A DNA stretch of 64,000 nt, taken from the NCBI RefSeq assembly GCF_001984195.1, contig NZ_MTQN01000008.1:372001-436000 (forward strand). The letters are read 5' to 3'. Every line of letters begins with the position of its first letter. Positions within the stretch are counted from its first letter, which is position 1. The translations under genes and the position numbers were made by a program. Source of the DNA: Kribbella sp. ALI-6-A (lineage in GTDB: Bacteria; Actinomycetota; Actinomycetes; Propionibacteriales; Kribbellaceae). Below the pieces are notes generated by a model. It saw only the letters and a program-made list of their open reading frames with translations. It was not told where the DNA came from and ran no database searches. Positions 43,209 through 51,189 of the stretch are shown in pieces.

Positions 43209-43739
43209 TCAGCTCGGACTGGGCTGGGCGAACCGCAGGACGTTGCCGTACGGGTCGATGACCTCCAGCGTCGGTCCGCCGGGCGCGTCGACGTCGACGC
43301 CCGGTCGCAGTGGCGCGTTCGGCCGGGCGTGCAACTGCTGGTGCAACTGGTTGACGTCGGCAACGGGAATCCACACCACACCGTGCGGGCTTCCGTCGCC
43401 GTGGTGCTCAGACAGGTGCAGCTTGGCCGCTGACCACGACACCTGGACGTACTTCGGCAGCCCCGGCTCGAACTGGTGCTCCCAGTCCAGGCGGAAGCCC
43501 AGATAGTCGACGTAGAAGGGCAGCGCGACGTCCACGGACATCACGCGCAGAACAGGCACCGCGGGGCCGGCCTCCGACGGATGTCCGGCGGCCGCCAGGA
43601 TGTTCCAGTCCTTGGCGCCCTGCTGGTGCGCGACGAGCTCCAGCGCGAGGCTGTGCGAGATGTCGACCCCGGCCGCGGCCAGGTCTCCGCGCAGCTTCCG
43701 CGCCAGCTTCTTGGCGTGCTCAACACTGTCGACAGCCAT
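43209..43739 (-). CDS. Glyoxalase-superfamily (VOC) protein with N-terminal helical domain
   Basis: 176 residues. The first 60 residues are helical (SVEHAKKLARKLRGDLAAAG...ELVAHQQGAKDWNILAAA), a small domain found fused to some VOC proteins. Residues 65-176 form the VOC/bleomycin-resistance-like fold with FYVDYLGFRLDWEHQF and TLEVIDPYGNVLRF. The role could be a drug-binding protein or an isomerase. GGAAGG precedes the ATG. The 222-bp gap to the next gene (43740-43961) shows nothing I can identify. Confidence 0.85.
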   Translation of the reverse strand: MAVDSVEHAKKLARKLRGDLAAAGVDISHSLALELVAHQQGAKDWNILAAAGHPSEAGPAVPVLRVMSVDVALPFYVDYLGFRLDWEHQFEPGLPKYVQVSWSAAKLHLSEHHGDGSPHGVVWIPVADVNQLHQQLHARPNAPLRPGVDVDAPGGPTLEVIDPYGNVLRFAQPSPS

Positions 43740-43961
43740 ACTCGGCCTTCCACACGGCCCAACCAGTCCGGTGCTCGCATTGACGGATTTCAGACCGCGT
43801 CAGAAACCGAGACGGCAGCTCTCCCGACAGTGCGCTTCACCAAACCCCGAAGGGCGCGAGCGGCAGGCGGCACCAAGCCACTCACAAAGTAGCACCGCCG
43901 TGCCGCCGGCGTCAGCCGTGTGGACAAGTAGTCCTCGGTCAGCTGCGCGGAAGGCCGTGGC

Positions 43962-44363
43962 TCAGCTGTGTGGAAGCTCCTTGCTCGCGCGAAGGTGCGG
44001 CGGGGACGGCTGTGGCGTACGCGGCTCGCGGTCACCAGACGGATCGCCCGGGCGCTGCGTCCACGAACGGACGAGGGCGCGGCCGTGCTTGGTCAGTCTG
44101 ACGAGGTCGAGCTGCTGGACCTGGGTCGCGGGGATGCCGAGCTGCGCGAGCGTACGCTGCGCCGTCGCCGCGGCCTGGTCGTGCTTGCGCGGGCTGGACT
44201 TGTGCCGCAGTACGACGGCCACCTGCCCGTCGGGCAGATCCTCCACCCGGGCAAAGCGCATCGCCTTGTCGAGCTTCGGGGAGTCGAGGGCCAGGTCAAG
44301 GTAGGCGGACGTGGTCAGGCGCCGGTCGAGCCGGGTGCGGGCGATCACTTCGTACTGGGCCAT
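43962..44363 (-). CDS. Hypothetical protein
   Basis: 133 residues from ATG 44363; the longer frame to 44489 is not supported by a start site. CATGAT lies 6 nt upstream, a weak leaderless -10. Alpha/beta N-terminal part (MAQYEVIARTRLDRRLTTSAYLDLALDS...VAVVLRHKSS), then an Arg/Pro-rich polar tail. No membrane segment or known motif. The family is not recognised. Confidence 0.55.
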   Translation of the reverse strand: MAQYEVIARTRLDRRLTTSAYLDLALDSPKLDKAMRFARVEDLPDGQVAVVLRHKSSPRKHDQAAATAQRTLAQLGIPATQVQQLDLVRLTKHGRALVRSWTQRPGDPSGDREPRTPQPSPPHLRASKELPHS

Positions 44364-44572
44364 GCCTTGATCATGCGTCGCCCGACCGCCGTTTTCCAGG
44401 AAACGTTGCCCGACCTGCCACACTCGTTCTCCGGGGGCTGCGCACGCAGGAGACGCAAGACCATGTCGGACCCCGACGCCGCACCGCACTCGTAGCCCTC
44501 ACCCTCCTAGCGCCAATCGGCATGCCGAGCCCGGTGTCGTTCGCGCCGCCCTCTCCCGCTGTTGGGCAGGGC

Positions 44573-45229
44573 TCAGTCGGGCGCAGTCGCAGGATTCGCG
44601 AGTAGACGCTGTAGCGATTCGGGAACCGTCATGGCGGGGACTTCCGACTGCTTGTCCGAAAGCGCGCGGTGCAGGAGCGGCAGGTTGAGTCGAGTCGTGT
44701 CGACGGCGGCGATGGTCGCGTCGATGCGGGAGTCCTGCTGCCTGGCGACCATGGTGGCGAGTTGCACTTCGATCGGGACGGTGGGGACGGGTTGCCCGTG
44801 GTACTCGAGAATCTCCGCTTCCTGCCACACCAGCGGCGAGCGGGCCTCGAGCATCAAGGCGGCGACGGCGGGCGCGTCGATGTGGGCCAGTTCGACCTTG
44901 ACGCCGCCGATCATCCACAGGCCGAACGTCCACCGCTCGCCGGGCCGGTCGAATCGCAGCACCGGCTCGGCCGTGGTGCTGAACCAGTCCGGTCCTTGGC
45001 CTGACACATCTGGCCCTGACTCATCAGCACCTCGCGCATCCGGCGTCGGCAGGACCGCCGCCGCACGGGTGACGTCCTCGGCCGTGCGGATCGCGATGTC
45101 GATGTCGCCGGGAACGATCGCCGCGCCGCGGAGTGCTGTCGCCGCGCTGCCGAGAAGCATCCACTCGATGCGATGGCCGTTCAGCTGCTCGGCGACGGTG
45201 GCCAACGTCGTGGTCCAGGGAGCGCTCAT
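44573..45229 (-). CDS. Nucleotidyltransferase-fold protein
   Basis: 218 residues. The polymerase-beta-type motif is visible: LLGSAATALRGAAIVPGDIDIAI near residues 26-48, i.e. G-S-x(n)-D-x-D, then a further acidic residue (VKVELAHID). This is the minimal nucleotidyltransferase fold shared by AbiEii toxins, aminoglycoside nucleotidyltransferases and MNT antitoxins. No HEPN or AbiEi partner lies beside it. A TAGCTT hexamer 6 nt upstream of the ATG fixes the start. Confidence 0.75.
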   Translation of the reverse strand: MSAPWTTTLATVAEQLNGHRIEWMLLGSAATALRGAAIVPGDIDIAIRTAEDVTRAAAVLPTPDARGADESGPDVSGQGPDWFSTTAEPVLRFDRPGERWTFGLWMIGGVKVELAHIDAPAVAALMLEARSPLVWQEAEILEYHGQPVPTVPIEVQLATMVARQQDSRIDATIAAVDTTRLNLPLLHRALSDKQSEVPAMTVPESLQRLLANPATAPD

Positions 45230-45235
45230 CCGCTG

Positions 45236-45241
45236 AAGCTA
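45236..45241 (-). promoter_or_regulatory. Leaderless -10 (TAGCTT) of the nucleotidyltransferase-fold gene
   Basis: Reverse-strand TAGCTT, six bases (CAGCGG), then ATG at 45229. Confidence 0.55.
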
Positions 45242-45990
45242 GCCGCCGCCACCGACATCGCGTGAGCCCGCAAGCAGACGAGACCGCTGAGCCCGGCCAC
45301 GGACGCCGTACGGCCGAAGCGCGGGGATGCGACGGCATTTCGACGCGGATCGCGGGCGTCTGACAATCGGCTACGAACCACCGAGCCCGCGGCGAACCAC
45401 CGAACCCGCGGCAACCACCAAGCCCGCCGCGGCATCGTCACGCCGCCCGAGCGATCGCACCGAAGCCAACCGCTGGGCTCGCCACCTCCACCGCCCTTAC
45501 CCGGGTCACCCGGTACGCCGCGGGGTCCGCGCCGCGCTGCCCTCCGAGCTCCGCCGGGAGTTGCGGACTCCTGCGCGTTGATCGGCACCGACGCCGGCGT
45601 ACCTGACGTCGCTGTCGGTCGATCGGGAACCGGCGCGGACCGTGCACCCTCGACAATGCCGGCCTGCCCGGAACGCCGGGAAAGGCCGCATCGTCGCCGC
45701 GAGATGCGGACGGGTGACGGTCCATCTGTTCCGCCGGCGCGGCGGGCCAGGCGACGCGGTTCACCTGGCCGCGGGCGTTCACCGTCGACTTTCCGACGTT
45801 CACCGTCGACCTGGTGGGTTCCATGGCGGTATGCGGCCGTAGAACCCACCACCGCAGGGGGTGGCCATCCAAATGCTGAGGCGGGGAGGAGGTGGAGTGC
45901 AGGCGGAGTGGACGTGGGGCCCGCACGCCGCTACGAAGGCGGTGAGCTGCTCGCGGGCATCGTCGTCGGTGTCCCGGTGCGGGTTATGGG
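45242..45990. other. Apparently non-coding stretch with short repeats
   Basis: About 750 bp without a credible gene: open frames exist on both strands but they read as Arg/Pro/Gly-rich sequence with no motif. It contains imperfect repeats of ACCACCGAGCCCGCGGC near 45377-45425, a direct repeat GTTCACCGTCGAC (45777-45789 and 45798-45810), and a 9-bp inverted repeat GGTGGGTTC / GAACCCACC (45813-45821, 45842-45850). It could be the remains of a degraded gene. Confidence 0.5.
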
Positions 45991-46527
45991 TCAGAGTTCC
46001 AGGGCTCGGGTGGCGTCGGCGAGGACCGCGGGGGACGCCAAGGACTGCCAGCGGGGGATCAGTTCCTGCAGGTACGGGCGGAGTTTGCCGGCCAGATCCG
46101 GGGCGTGGTCCAGGACGTCGAGTTCGTTGACGATGGTGAGGTCGACGAAGTCGCGTAGTTCGGCGGTGGTGAGCTCCTCGGACGTACCGGTGAAGCGGTC
46201 GGTGACGGTGCGGTGCTCGGCGAGGTCGCGCCAGGTGGTTTCGCGTTCGCAGGAGCCGTAGCGGTAGACGAGGAGCTCGGCTTCGGGACCGATGACTGCT
46301 TCCAGGACCGGGCGTTCTTCGCGGTGGTCGAAGAGGTGGGTCGGGAAACCGTCGGTGCCGTAGGCCGCGTGGGCCAGGCCGGCCAGGACGAGGGTGTCGG
46401 AGGCGCCGAGGGTGCTGAGGCGTTTGGCGACGCGGTGCAGGTGGACGTAGAGCGTGCCCCCGGCGTGGTCCAGCTCGTCGGCGCCGCGAACCAGCAGGAG
46501 CGATCCCAGGTCTTGGAAGGTGCTCAT
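45991..46527 (-). CDS. DUF6817-like protein
   Basis: 178 residues from ATG 46527 (AGAAGAGG upstream). The N-terminal pattern A-D-E-L-D-H-A-G-G-T-L-Y-V-H-L-H-R-V followed by LAGLAHAAYGTDGFPTHLF has regularly spaced His/Asp residues, as in a metal-dependent HD-like helical fold. I associate it with DUF6817, with moderate certainty. Function unknown. It is 114 bp from the TetR gene on the same strand. Confidence 0.7.
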   Translation of the reverse strand: MSTFQDLGSLLLVRGADELDHAGGTLYVHLHRVAKRLSTLGASDTLVLAGLAHAAYGTDGFPTHLFDHREERPVLEAVIGPEAELLVYRYGSCERETTWRDLAEHRTVTDRFTGTSEELTTAELRDFVDLTIVNELDVLDHAPDLAGKLRPYLQELIPRWQSLASPAVLADATRALEL

Positions 46528-46641
46528 CTGACCTCTTCTGTTCGGAGCGGTCAGGGCCCGGAAGGTGAACCCAGAGCAAACACGGTACGGCGCGCGGGAT
46601 CCCCCTGCCCAGGACACGGCGCGCCGACTACGTCACACGCT

Positions 46642-47406
46642 TCAGCTCTGGCGCTTCTGGTCCGCCACCCAGCTCTCGATGCCGTCCAGGAACCGGTCCA
46701 CTCCGAAGCTGAGCTCGAACGGCAGCCCGTCGGCCGGTTCACGTTGCCGTTGGCCGCTCGCACCCTCGGCCGCCTGGACAGCGGTCAGCGCAGGGAAGCT
46801 TTCCGCGTCGATGTACTCACCGACGAGCTGCTCCACGTCGGCCTCGGTGCGCAGGAGTCCGTCGTCGGTGCTCGCCGTGTTCAGGCTGATCTGCGCCGCG
46901 CCCCGGACGACCGCGGTCAGGTGCAGCGCGGCCGCTCTCGCCTCGGCGCCGGCCAGGCCGGCTGCCAGCAGCGCGCGCAGGAGGCGCTCGAGCCAGGCGA
47001 GCTGGTGAGGTCCCATCGGTGCGTGGTCGAGCGGCACCCGCAGGATCCAGGGTCGTCGCCGAAAACCGCTCCACAGCGCGTCGACCCACCCGCGGACCGC
47101 GAGCCGGTGGTCGTCGGGGTCGAGGTCGGGCGGCGGGCCGGCCCCGAGGTCGGCGGCGACCTCCAGCAGGAGGTCCTTGTTCGGAACGTGGTTGTAGAGC
47201 GCCATCGTCGAGTAGCCGAGCTCGGCGGCGATCCGCTGCATGGACAGCGCCTCGATCCCGTCGGCGTCGGCGATCCGGACCGCCGCCTGCGCGATGCCTT
47301 CCACGGTGAGCCGGCGCCGCGGACCGCGCTGCCCCTCGGGCCGTCCCGACCACAGCAGCGTGACGCTGCGCCGGAGGTCCGGGTCCTTGCCGTCGCGTGC
47401 GGTCAT
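46642..47406 (-). CDS. TetR-family regulator (TetR_C_1 type)
   Basis: 254 residues. The helix-turn-helix starts after about 30 residues: LTVEGIAQAAVRIADADGIEALSMQRIAAELGYSTMALYNHVPNKDLLLEV, the pattern of TetR/AcrR regulators that carry TetR-class C-terminal domains. It diverges from the DUF2306/ferredoxin/reductase operon; two 15-bp palindromes lie in the 112-bp gap. It probably represses that operon and itself. Confidence 0.92.
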   Translation of the reverse strand: MTARDGKDPDLRRSVTLLWSGRPEGQRGPRRRLTVEGIAQAAVRIADADGIEALSMQRIAAELGYSTMALYNHVPNKDLLLEVAADLGAGPPPDLDPDDHRLAVRGWVDALWSGFRRRPWILRVPLDHAPMGPHQLAWLERLLRALLAAGLAGAEARAAALHLTAVVRGAAQISLNTASTDDGLLRTEADVEQLVGEYIDAESFPALTAVQAAEGASGQRQREPADGLPFELSFGVDRFLDGIESWVADQKRQS

Positions 47407-47450
47407 CCACCATCCCGTTGTCGGTCGTTCTCCCGCGCCATTCTAAATCT

Positions 47451-47483
47451 ATGTACGTTGTACGTTTTATGTATGCTATACAT
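47451..47483. promoter_or_regulatory. Two 15-bp palindromic operators for the divergent TetR
   Basis: ATGTACGTTGTACGT (47451-47465, arms 5 of 6) and ATGTATGCTATACAT (47469-47483, perfect 6-bp arms, 3-bp centre). Their centres are 18 bp apart, placing them on nearly the same helix face. They are AT-rich islands in the shared promoter region of the TetR gene (46642) and the DUF2306 operon (47519). Confidence 0.7.
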
Positions 47484-47518
47484 AGTTTCGGCAAGCCTCC
47501 ACCACCGAACGGACCGAC

Positions 47519-48349
47519 ATGACCTCGACCCTGAACGCACCCTCCGCGACACCGACACCGCCACCGCGGCGACGCAAGCCGGTCTGGTGGCGCCGCACCT
47601 GGATCGCGCCGCTGATGTTCGCGGTGGCGGCGTTCTTGGCGTTCTCCGTGCCGCCCTACCTGACCTTCGACCCCGCCAACTCGCGCCTGGAGCCGCCGGC
47701 GGGCAACGACCTCTACTACCCGTTCCTCGTCACGCACGTCCTGCTCGGCACGGTCTGCATGACGATCGCGTGCTTCCAGGTCTGGCCCGCGTTCCGCAAC
47801 AAGCACCGGCGCGGGCACCGCATCGCCGGCCGGGTCTACGTCTTCACCGTGATCCCCGCCGCGCTGCTCGGCCTGTACATCGGCTGGTACACCTCGGCCG
47901 GCCCGTCCGTCCGGGTCGCCAACCTGGTCGGATCGACGCTCTGGCTCGTCGTCACGGTCGCCGCGTTCCGGCTGGCCCGCCAGCGCCGGTACGACGAGCA
48001 CCGACGGTGGATGTCGCGCAGTTTCGCGCTCGTGATGATGATCCCGCTGAGCCGAGTCATCAACATCCCGGCCATGATCATCCTGACGCCGAAGGTGGAC
48101 AGCACCTTCGGTGGCAACGAGCAGCTGATGCAGAACACCGCGACGAGCATCGGTGTCTGGCTCAGTCCACTGCTCACGCTGCTGCTCGCGGACTGGCTGC
48201 TCGACCGCCGCAAGCCCAACGCCCGCCGCGCCGCCGGCGGTGCCCCTGCCGGTACGGCGAAGCCGGCCGCCGCCGGTGCCGCTGCAGGCCCGTCGAACCA
48301 AGCCGCCGCCGGTGCCGCCGGCCCGACGAGCCAGGGAGCAGGCCGATGA
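47519..48349 (+). CDS. DUF2306 membrane protein
   Basis: 276 residues with five or so membrane helices (IAPLMFAVAAFLAFSVPPYL, YPFLVTHVLLGTVCMTIACFQVW, VYVFTVIPAALLGLYIGWYT, VANLVGSTLWLVVTVAAFRLA, TSIGVWLSPLLTLLLADWLL). Conserved His residues in FLVTHVLLG and RGHRIAGRVYV match DUF2306, a predicted transmembrane family that may bind heme. The last 45 residues are an Ala/Gly/Pro low-complexity tail. ATG overlaps with the ferredoxin start (ATGA) at its stop, so it is the first gene of an operon. Confidence 0.88.
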   Translation: MTSTLNAPSATPTPPPRRRKPVWWRRTWIAPLMFAVAAFLAFSVPPYLTFDPANSRLEPPAGNDLYYPFLVTHVLLGTVCMTIACFQVWPAFRNKHRRGHRIAGRVYVFTVIPAALLGLYIGWYTSAGPSVRVANLVGSTLWLVVTVAAFRLARQRRYDEHRRWMSRSFALVMMIPLSRVINIPAMIILTPKVDSTFGGNEQLMQNTATSIGVWLSPLLTLLLADWLLDRRKPNARRAAGGAPAGTAKPAAAGAAAGPSNQAAAGAAGPTSQGAGR

Positions 48350-48540
48350 AGGTGTTCGCGGATCAGGACCGGTGTGTCGCGTCCGGGCAGTGCGTCTTCG
48401 CCGCGGAGGGTGTGTTCGACCAGCGCGACGAGGACGGCATCGTGGTGGTGCTCGACGACAGCCCGCCCGACGATCGGCTGTTCGACGTCCAGGACGCGGC
48501 GGCGGGCTGCCCCGCGCTCGCGATCACGGTCGAGGGCTGA
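48346..48540 (+). CDS. [3Fe-4S]-type ferredoxin
   Basis: 64 residues, ATG overlapping the previous stop. Cys pattern: C10-VASGQ-C16 and a later C-P (AAAGCPALAI). With only three cluster Cys it should hold a [3Fe-4S] centre, like the ferredoxins that serve actinobacterial cytochromes P450. It is followed 6 bp later by a matching FAD ferredoxin reductase, but no P450 gene is present in the window, so the electron acceptor is open. Confidence 0.88.
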   Translation: MKVFADQDRCVASGQCVFAAEGVFDQRDEDGIVVVLDDSPPDDRLFDVQDAAAGCPALAITVEG

Positions 48541-48546
48541 CGGCCG

Positions 48547-49830
48547 ATGCTTCGCCATGTCGTGGTGGTCGGCGCGTCGGCCGCGGGACTCGCCGCCGTG
48601 GAAGCCCTCCGCAGCAAGGGGTACGACGGGAAGCTCACCCTGATCGGGGGGGAGCGGCGGCCGCCGTACGACCGGCCGCCGCTGTCGAAGCAGGTCCTGT
48701 CCGGGGTGTGGGAGCCGGAGCGGGTAGTGCTCCGCGACGAGCCGGCGATCGACCGGCTGGACGCCGACCTCAGGCTGGGCCAGACCGCCGTCGGCCTGGA
48801 CGCTTCCCGGCGCACGCTCCGGCTCGCGGAGACTGCGGCCGGGCTGAGCACGCCCAAGCTGGGTGAGGCCGTGGCCGGGCTGGGCACGGTCCAGCCGGGA
48901 GAGACTGCCGTCAGCCTGGACGTGCCCCCGGTGGACCAGCTCGGCTTCGATGCCTTGGTGATCGCGACCGGGGTTCGTCCTCGACGCCTGCCCGGCAGCG
49001 ACCTCGCCGGGGTGCACACCGTGCGGACCCTGGACGACGCCTTGGCGCTCCGCACGCTGTTGCGAAGTGGCCCGAAGGTGGTTGTCGTCGGCGCCGGCTT
49101 TCTCGGCTCCGAGATCGCGGCGGTAGCGCGCGGCATGTCGCTCGACGTCACACTGGTCGATCCGCATCCGGCGCCGTTGCAGCGTCAGTTCGGCGCACGC
49201 ATCGCGGACCTGGTCGGCCAGACCCATCGCGACCACGGCGTACGGCTGCGGATGAACACGGGCGTGTCCCGGTTCGTGTCCTCCGAGGGCAGGGTGACGG
49301 GCGTCGAGCTGAACGACCGGACCGTGCTCGACGCCGACGTGGTCGTCGTGGCGATCGGCTCGGTCCCGGCGACGGAGTGGCTCGCGGACTCGGGCCTCGC
49401 GGTCGGCAACGGCGTCGAGTGTGACGCGATGTGTCAGGCGGCGCCCGGGATCTATGCCGCGGGTGACGTGGCGTCCTGGCACAACCCGCGCTTCGACCGG
49501 CGGATGCGGATCGAGCACCGGCTCAACGCGACCGAGCAGGGCACAGCGGTCGCCGCGAACCTGCTCGGCGCGGACCGGCCGTTCGCTCCCGTCCCGTACT
49601 TCTGGAGCGACCAGTACGACGTACGCCTGCAGGCCTACGGGATCTTCCCCCCGGACGCCGAGATGACGGTGGTGCGCGGAGACCTCGCGGACCGCAGGTT
49701 CGCCGCCGCCTTCGTCGAGCAGGACACAGTGGTCGGCGTACTCGGCTGGAACTGCCCGCCGCGCGAACTGCGCGAACTCCGCCAACTGGTCGCCGACGGC
49801 GCGCCCCGACCCACTCTCGTCGGACCGTGA
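48547..49830 (+). CDS. FAD-dependent ferredoxin reductase
   Basis: 427 residues. FAD Rossmann motif VVVVGASAAGLAAVEALR at the N-terminus, NAD(P)H motif VVVVGAGFLGSEIAAVA near 180, FAD-closing IYAAGDVASWHNP near 300, and the C-terminal reductase domain VPYFWSDQYDVRLQ. This is the rubredoxin/putidaredoxin reductase family that passes electrons from NAD(P)H to a small ferredoxin, here the one 6 bp upstream. Residues about 92-130 contain an unusual insertion of three imperfect 12-residue repeats (TAAGLSTPKLGE, AVAGLGTVQPGE, TAVSLDVPPVDQ). Confidence 0.92.
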   Translation: MLRHVVVVGASAAGLAAVEALRSKGYDGKLTLIGGERRPPYDRPPLSKQVLSGVWEPERVVLRDEPAIDRLDADLRLGQTAVGLDASRRTLRLAETAAGLSTPKLGEAVAGLGTVQPGETAVSLDVPPVDQLGFDALVIATGVRPRRLPGSDLAGVHTVRTLDDALALRTLLRSGPKVVVVGAGFLGSEIAAVARGMSLDVTLVDPHPAPLQRQFGARIADLVGQTHRDHGVRLRMNTGVSRFVSSEGRVTGVELNDRTVLDADVVVVAIGSVPATEWLADSGLAVGNGVECDAMCQAAPGIYAAGDVASWHNPRFDRRMRIEHRLNATEQGTAVAANLLGADRPFAPVPYFWSDQYDVRLQAYGIFPPDAEMTVVRGDLADRRFAAAFVEQDTVVGVLGWNCPPRELRELRQLVADGAPRPTLVGP

Positions 49831-49853
49831 AAACCCTTCGGAGGAACAGGTTC

Positions 49854-50330
49854 ATGCAGGTCAGCACGTTCTTGTGGTTCGACGACCAGGCGGAGGAGGC
49901 CGCAGAGCTGTACACGTCGGTGCTCCCCGCGTCGAAGATCCTCGACCGGCAGCGCGCGGCGGACGGCCGGGTCACCACGGTCGTCTTCGAGCTCGCCGGG
50001 CAGCGCCTGGTCGCCTACAACGGAAGAAGCCGGCTGCCGTTCACCCCCGCGCTGTCGCTGTACGTCACCTGTGACACCCAGGAAGACATCGACACGGTGT
50101 GGGCGGAACTCAGCGACGGCGGCGAGCCAGGCCCGGGCGGTTCGCTGACCGACCGTTTCGGCGTGACCTGGCAGATCATCCCCAGGACCCTTGGCGAGCT
50201 TCTGACCGACGCCGAACCCGACGCGTCCGAACGCATCCTGACCGCCCTGCACGCGATGACCAAGATCAGCATCCAAGGCCTGGTCGACGCCTGCGCCCGC
50301 GCCTCAGTGATCCGGACGCTCACCAGCTGA
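49854..50330 (+). CDS. VOC (PhnB-like) protein
   Basis: 158 residues from ATG 49854, with GGAGGAA upstream; a GTG at 49827 overlapping the reductase stop is less likely. The PhnB/3-demethylubiquinone-methyltransferase-like VOC pattern is clear: VSTFLWFDDQAEEAAELYTSVL...FGVTWQIIPRTLGELL. The protein has no obvious metal triad, and the family has no settled activity. It is the last gene of the redox operon direction and is followed by a strong hairpin. Confidence 0.85.
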   Translation: MQVSTFLWFDDQAEEAAELYTSVLPASKILDRQRAADGRVTTVVFELAGQRLVAYNGRSRLPFTPALSLYVTCDTQEDIDTVWAELSDGGEPGPGGSLTDRFGVTWQIIPRTLGELLTDAEPDASERILTALHAMTKISIQGLVDACARASVIRTLTS

Positions 50331-50347
50331 CCGGCTTGGGCACGCGT

Positions 50348-50383
50348 CATGCCGGGCCGTTTCCTGGGAAACGGCCCGGCATG
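50348..50383. terminator. Perfect 17-bp hairpin between converging genes
   Basis: Arms CATGCCGGGCCGTTTCC and GGAAACGGCCCGGCATG with 2 bp between, 18 bp after the stop of the VOC gene and facing the converging gene at 50515. It should terminate transcription from both sides. Confidence 0.7.
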
Positions 50384-50514
50384 CTCCTCAGTGCGTCCGG
50401 GTGGGGGTGGACGCCTCTACCCCCACCCAGAGGGCCACGGCCGGTGCGGGGGAAGTCCGCGGGTCGGCTGCGGGGATCGGGAGGCCGCAGGGTTGCGGCG
50501 GGGTGGTGCTGGGG

Positions 50515-51039
50515 TCAGTCGTCGAGTTCGGCGAGGGCTCGGCGGGCGGCTTCGAGTTCGGCTTCCAGGGCGGCGACCTTGGCGGCCTGCTGCTCGCGGG
50601 CGGCGTCGATGACCTCGTCGATCGGGCCGGACAGGTCCTCGTGCAGCTCCTTGGCGGCGCGGGAGACGGCTGCGGCGGCGACGAGCAGGTTCTTCGCGAT
50701 GTAGCTGTTGCCCTGCTTGAGCTCGGCCTTCCACTCGCCGTCGGCGGTGCCGGTGACGGTCAGGGTGAGCTCGAGGGTCTTGGTCTTCTTCGCCGGCGCC
50801 TTCTTGGCGGGCGCCTTCTTCGGCTTCTCGGCGACCGGGGCGGAGGTGGCCTCGCCGGGGGCCGGGGAGGAGGCGTCGGCGGCCGGGGTCGCGTCGGCGT
50901 CCGAGACGGCGTCGGACGACGGGGCCTCAGGGGAGGTGACGGTGTCCGTCACGGTGCTGCCGGCCGGAGAGTCGAGCGCCTCGGCGGGAGTGTCGACGGC
51001 GTCGGTCTGGGCTTCAGCTGCAAAAGTGTTTACGGTCAT
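50515..51039 (-). CDS. DUF6319-like protein with Ala/Lys linker
   Basis: 174 residues. Residues 1-70 are acidic and low complexity (Ala, Asp, Pro, Thr, Ser). A basic Lys/Ala-Pro stretch (KPKKAPAKKAPAKKTK) follows, like histone-H1-type or DNA-associated tails. The C-terminal half is a beta hairpin (LELTLTVTGTADGEWKAELKQG) and an alpha-helical coil ending in an Ala/Glu coiled coil (QQAAKVAALEAELEAARRALAEL). I link it to DUF6319 with low certainty. AGGGAGA precedes the ATG. It converges on the VOC gene. Confidence 0.7.
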   Translation of the reverse strand: MTVNTFAAEAQTDAVDTPAEALDSPAGSTVTDTVTSPEAPSSDAVSDADATPAADASSPAPGEATSAPVAEKPKKAPAKKAPAKKTKTLELTLTVTGTADGEWKAELKQGNSYIAKNLLVAAAAVSRAAKELHEDLSGPIDEVIDAAREQQAAKVAALEAELEAARRALAELDD

Positions 51040-51189
51040 CGTTGCGGCGATCTCCCTGGGTGAACATGTCCCCGCCGGAGCGGGCTGGCGCTGAGAGAAC
51101 AGTAGAACACATGTTCGATCTCAAGGCCAATTCCCCTGCCGCGTCAAACAACGAGGGCGCCTGCCACCGGCAGGCGCCCCCAAGGCAAT

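Noticed and set aside
44573..45229. AbiE or MNT/HEPN toxin-antitoxin system
   Set aside because: Only the nucleotidyltransferase-fold protein is present; no AbiEi or HEPN gene lies on either side.
45327..45581. Forward frame in the 45.2-46 kb gap (84 residues)
   Set aside because: Arg/Pro/Thr-rich, no start site and no motif; recorded only as part of a poorly coding stretch.
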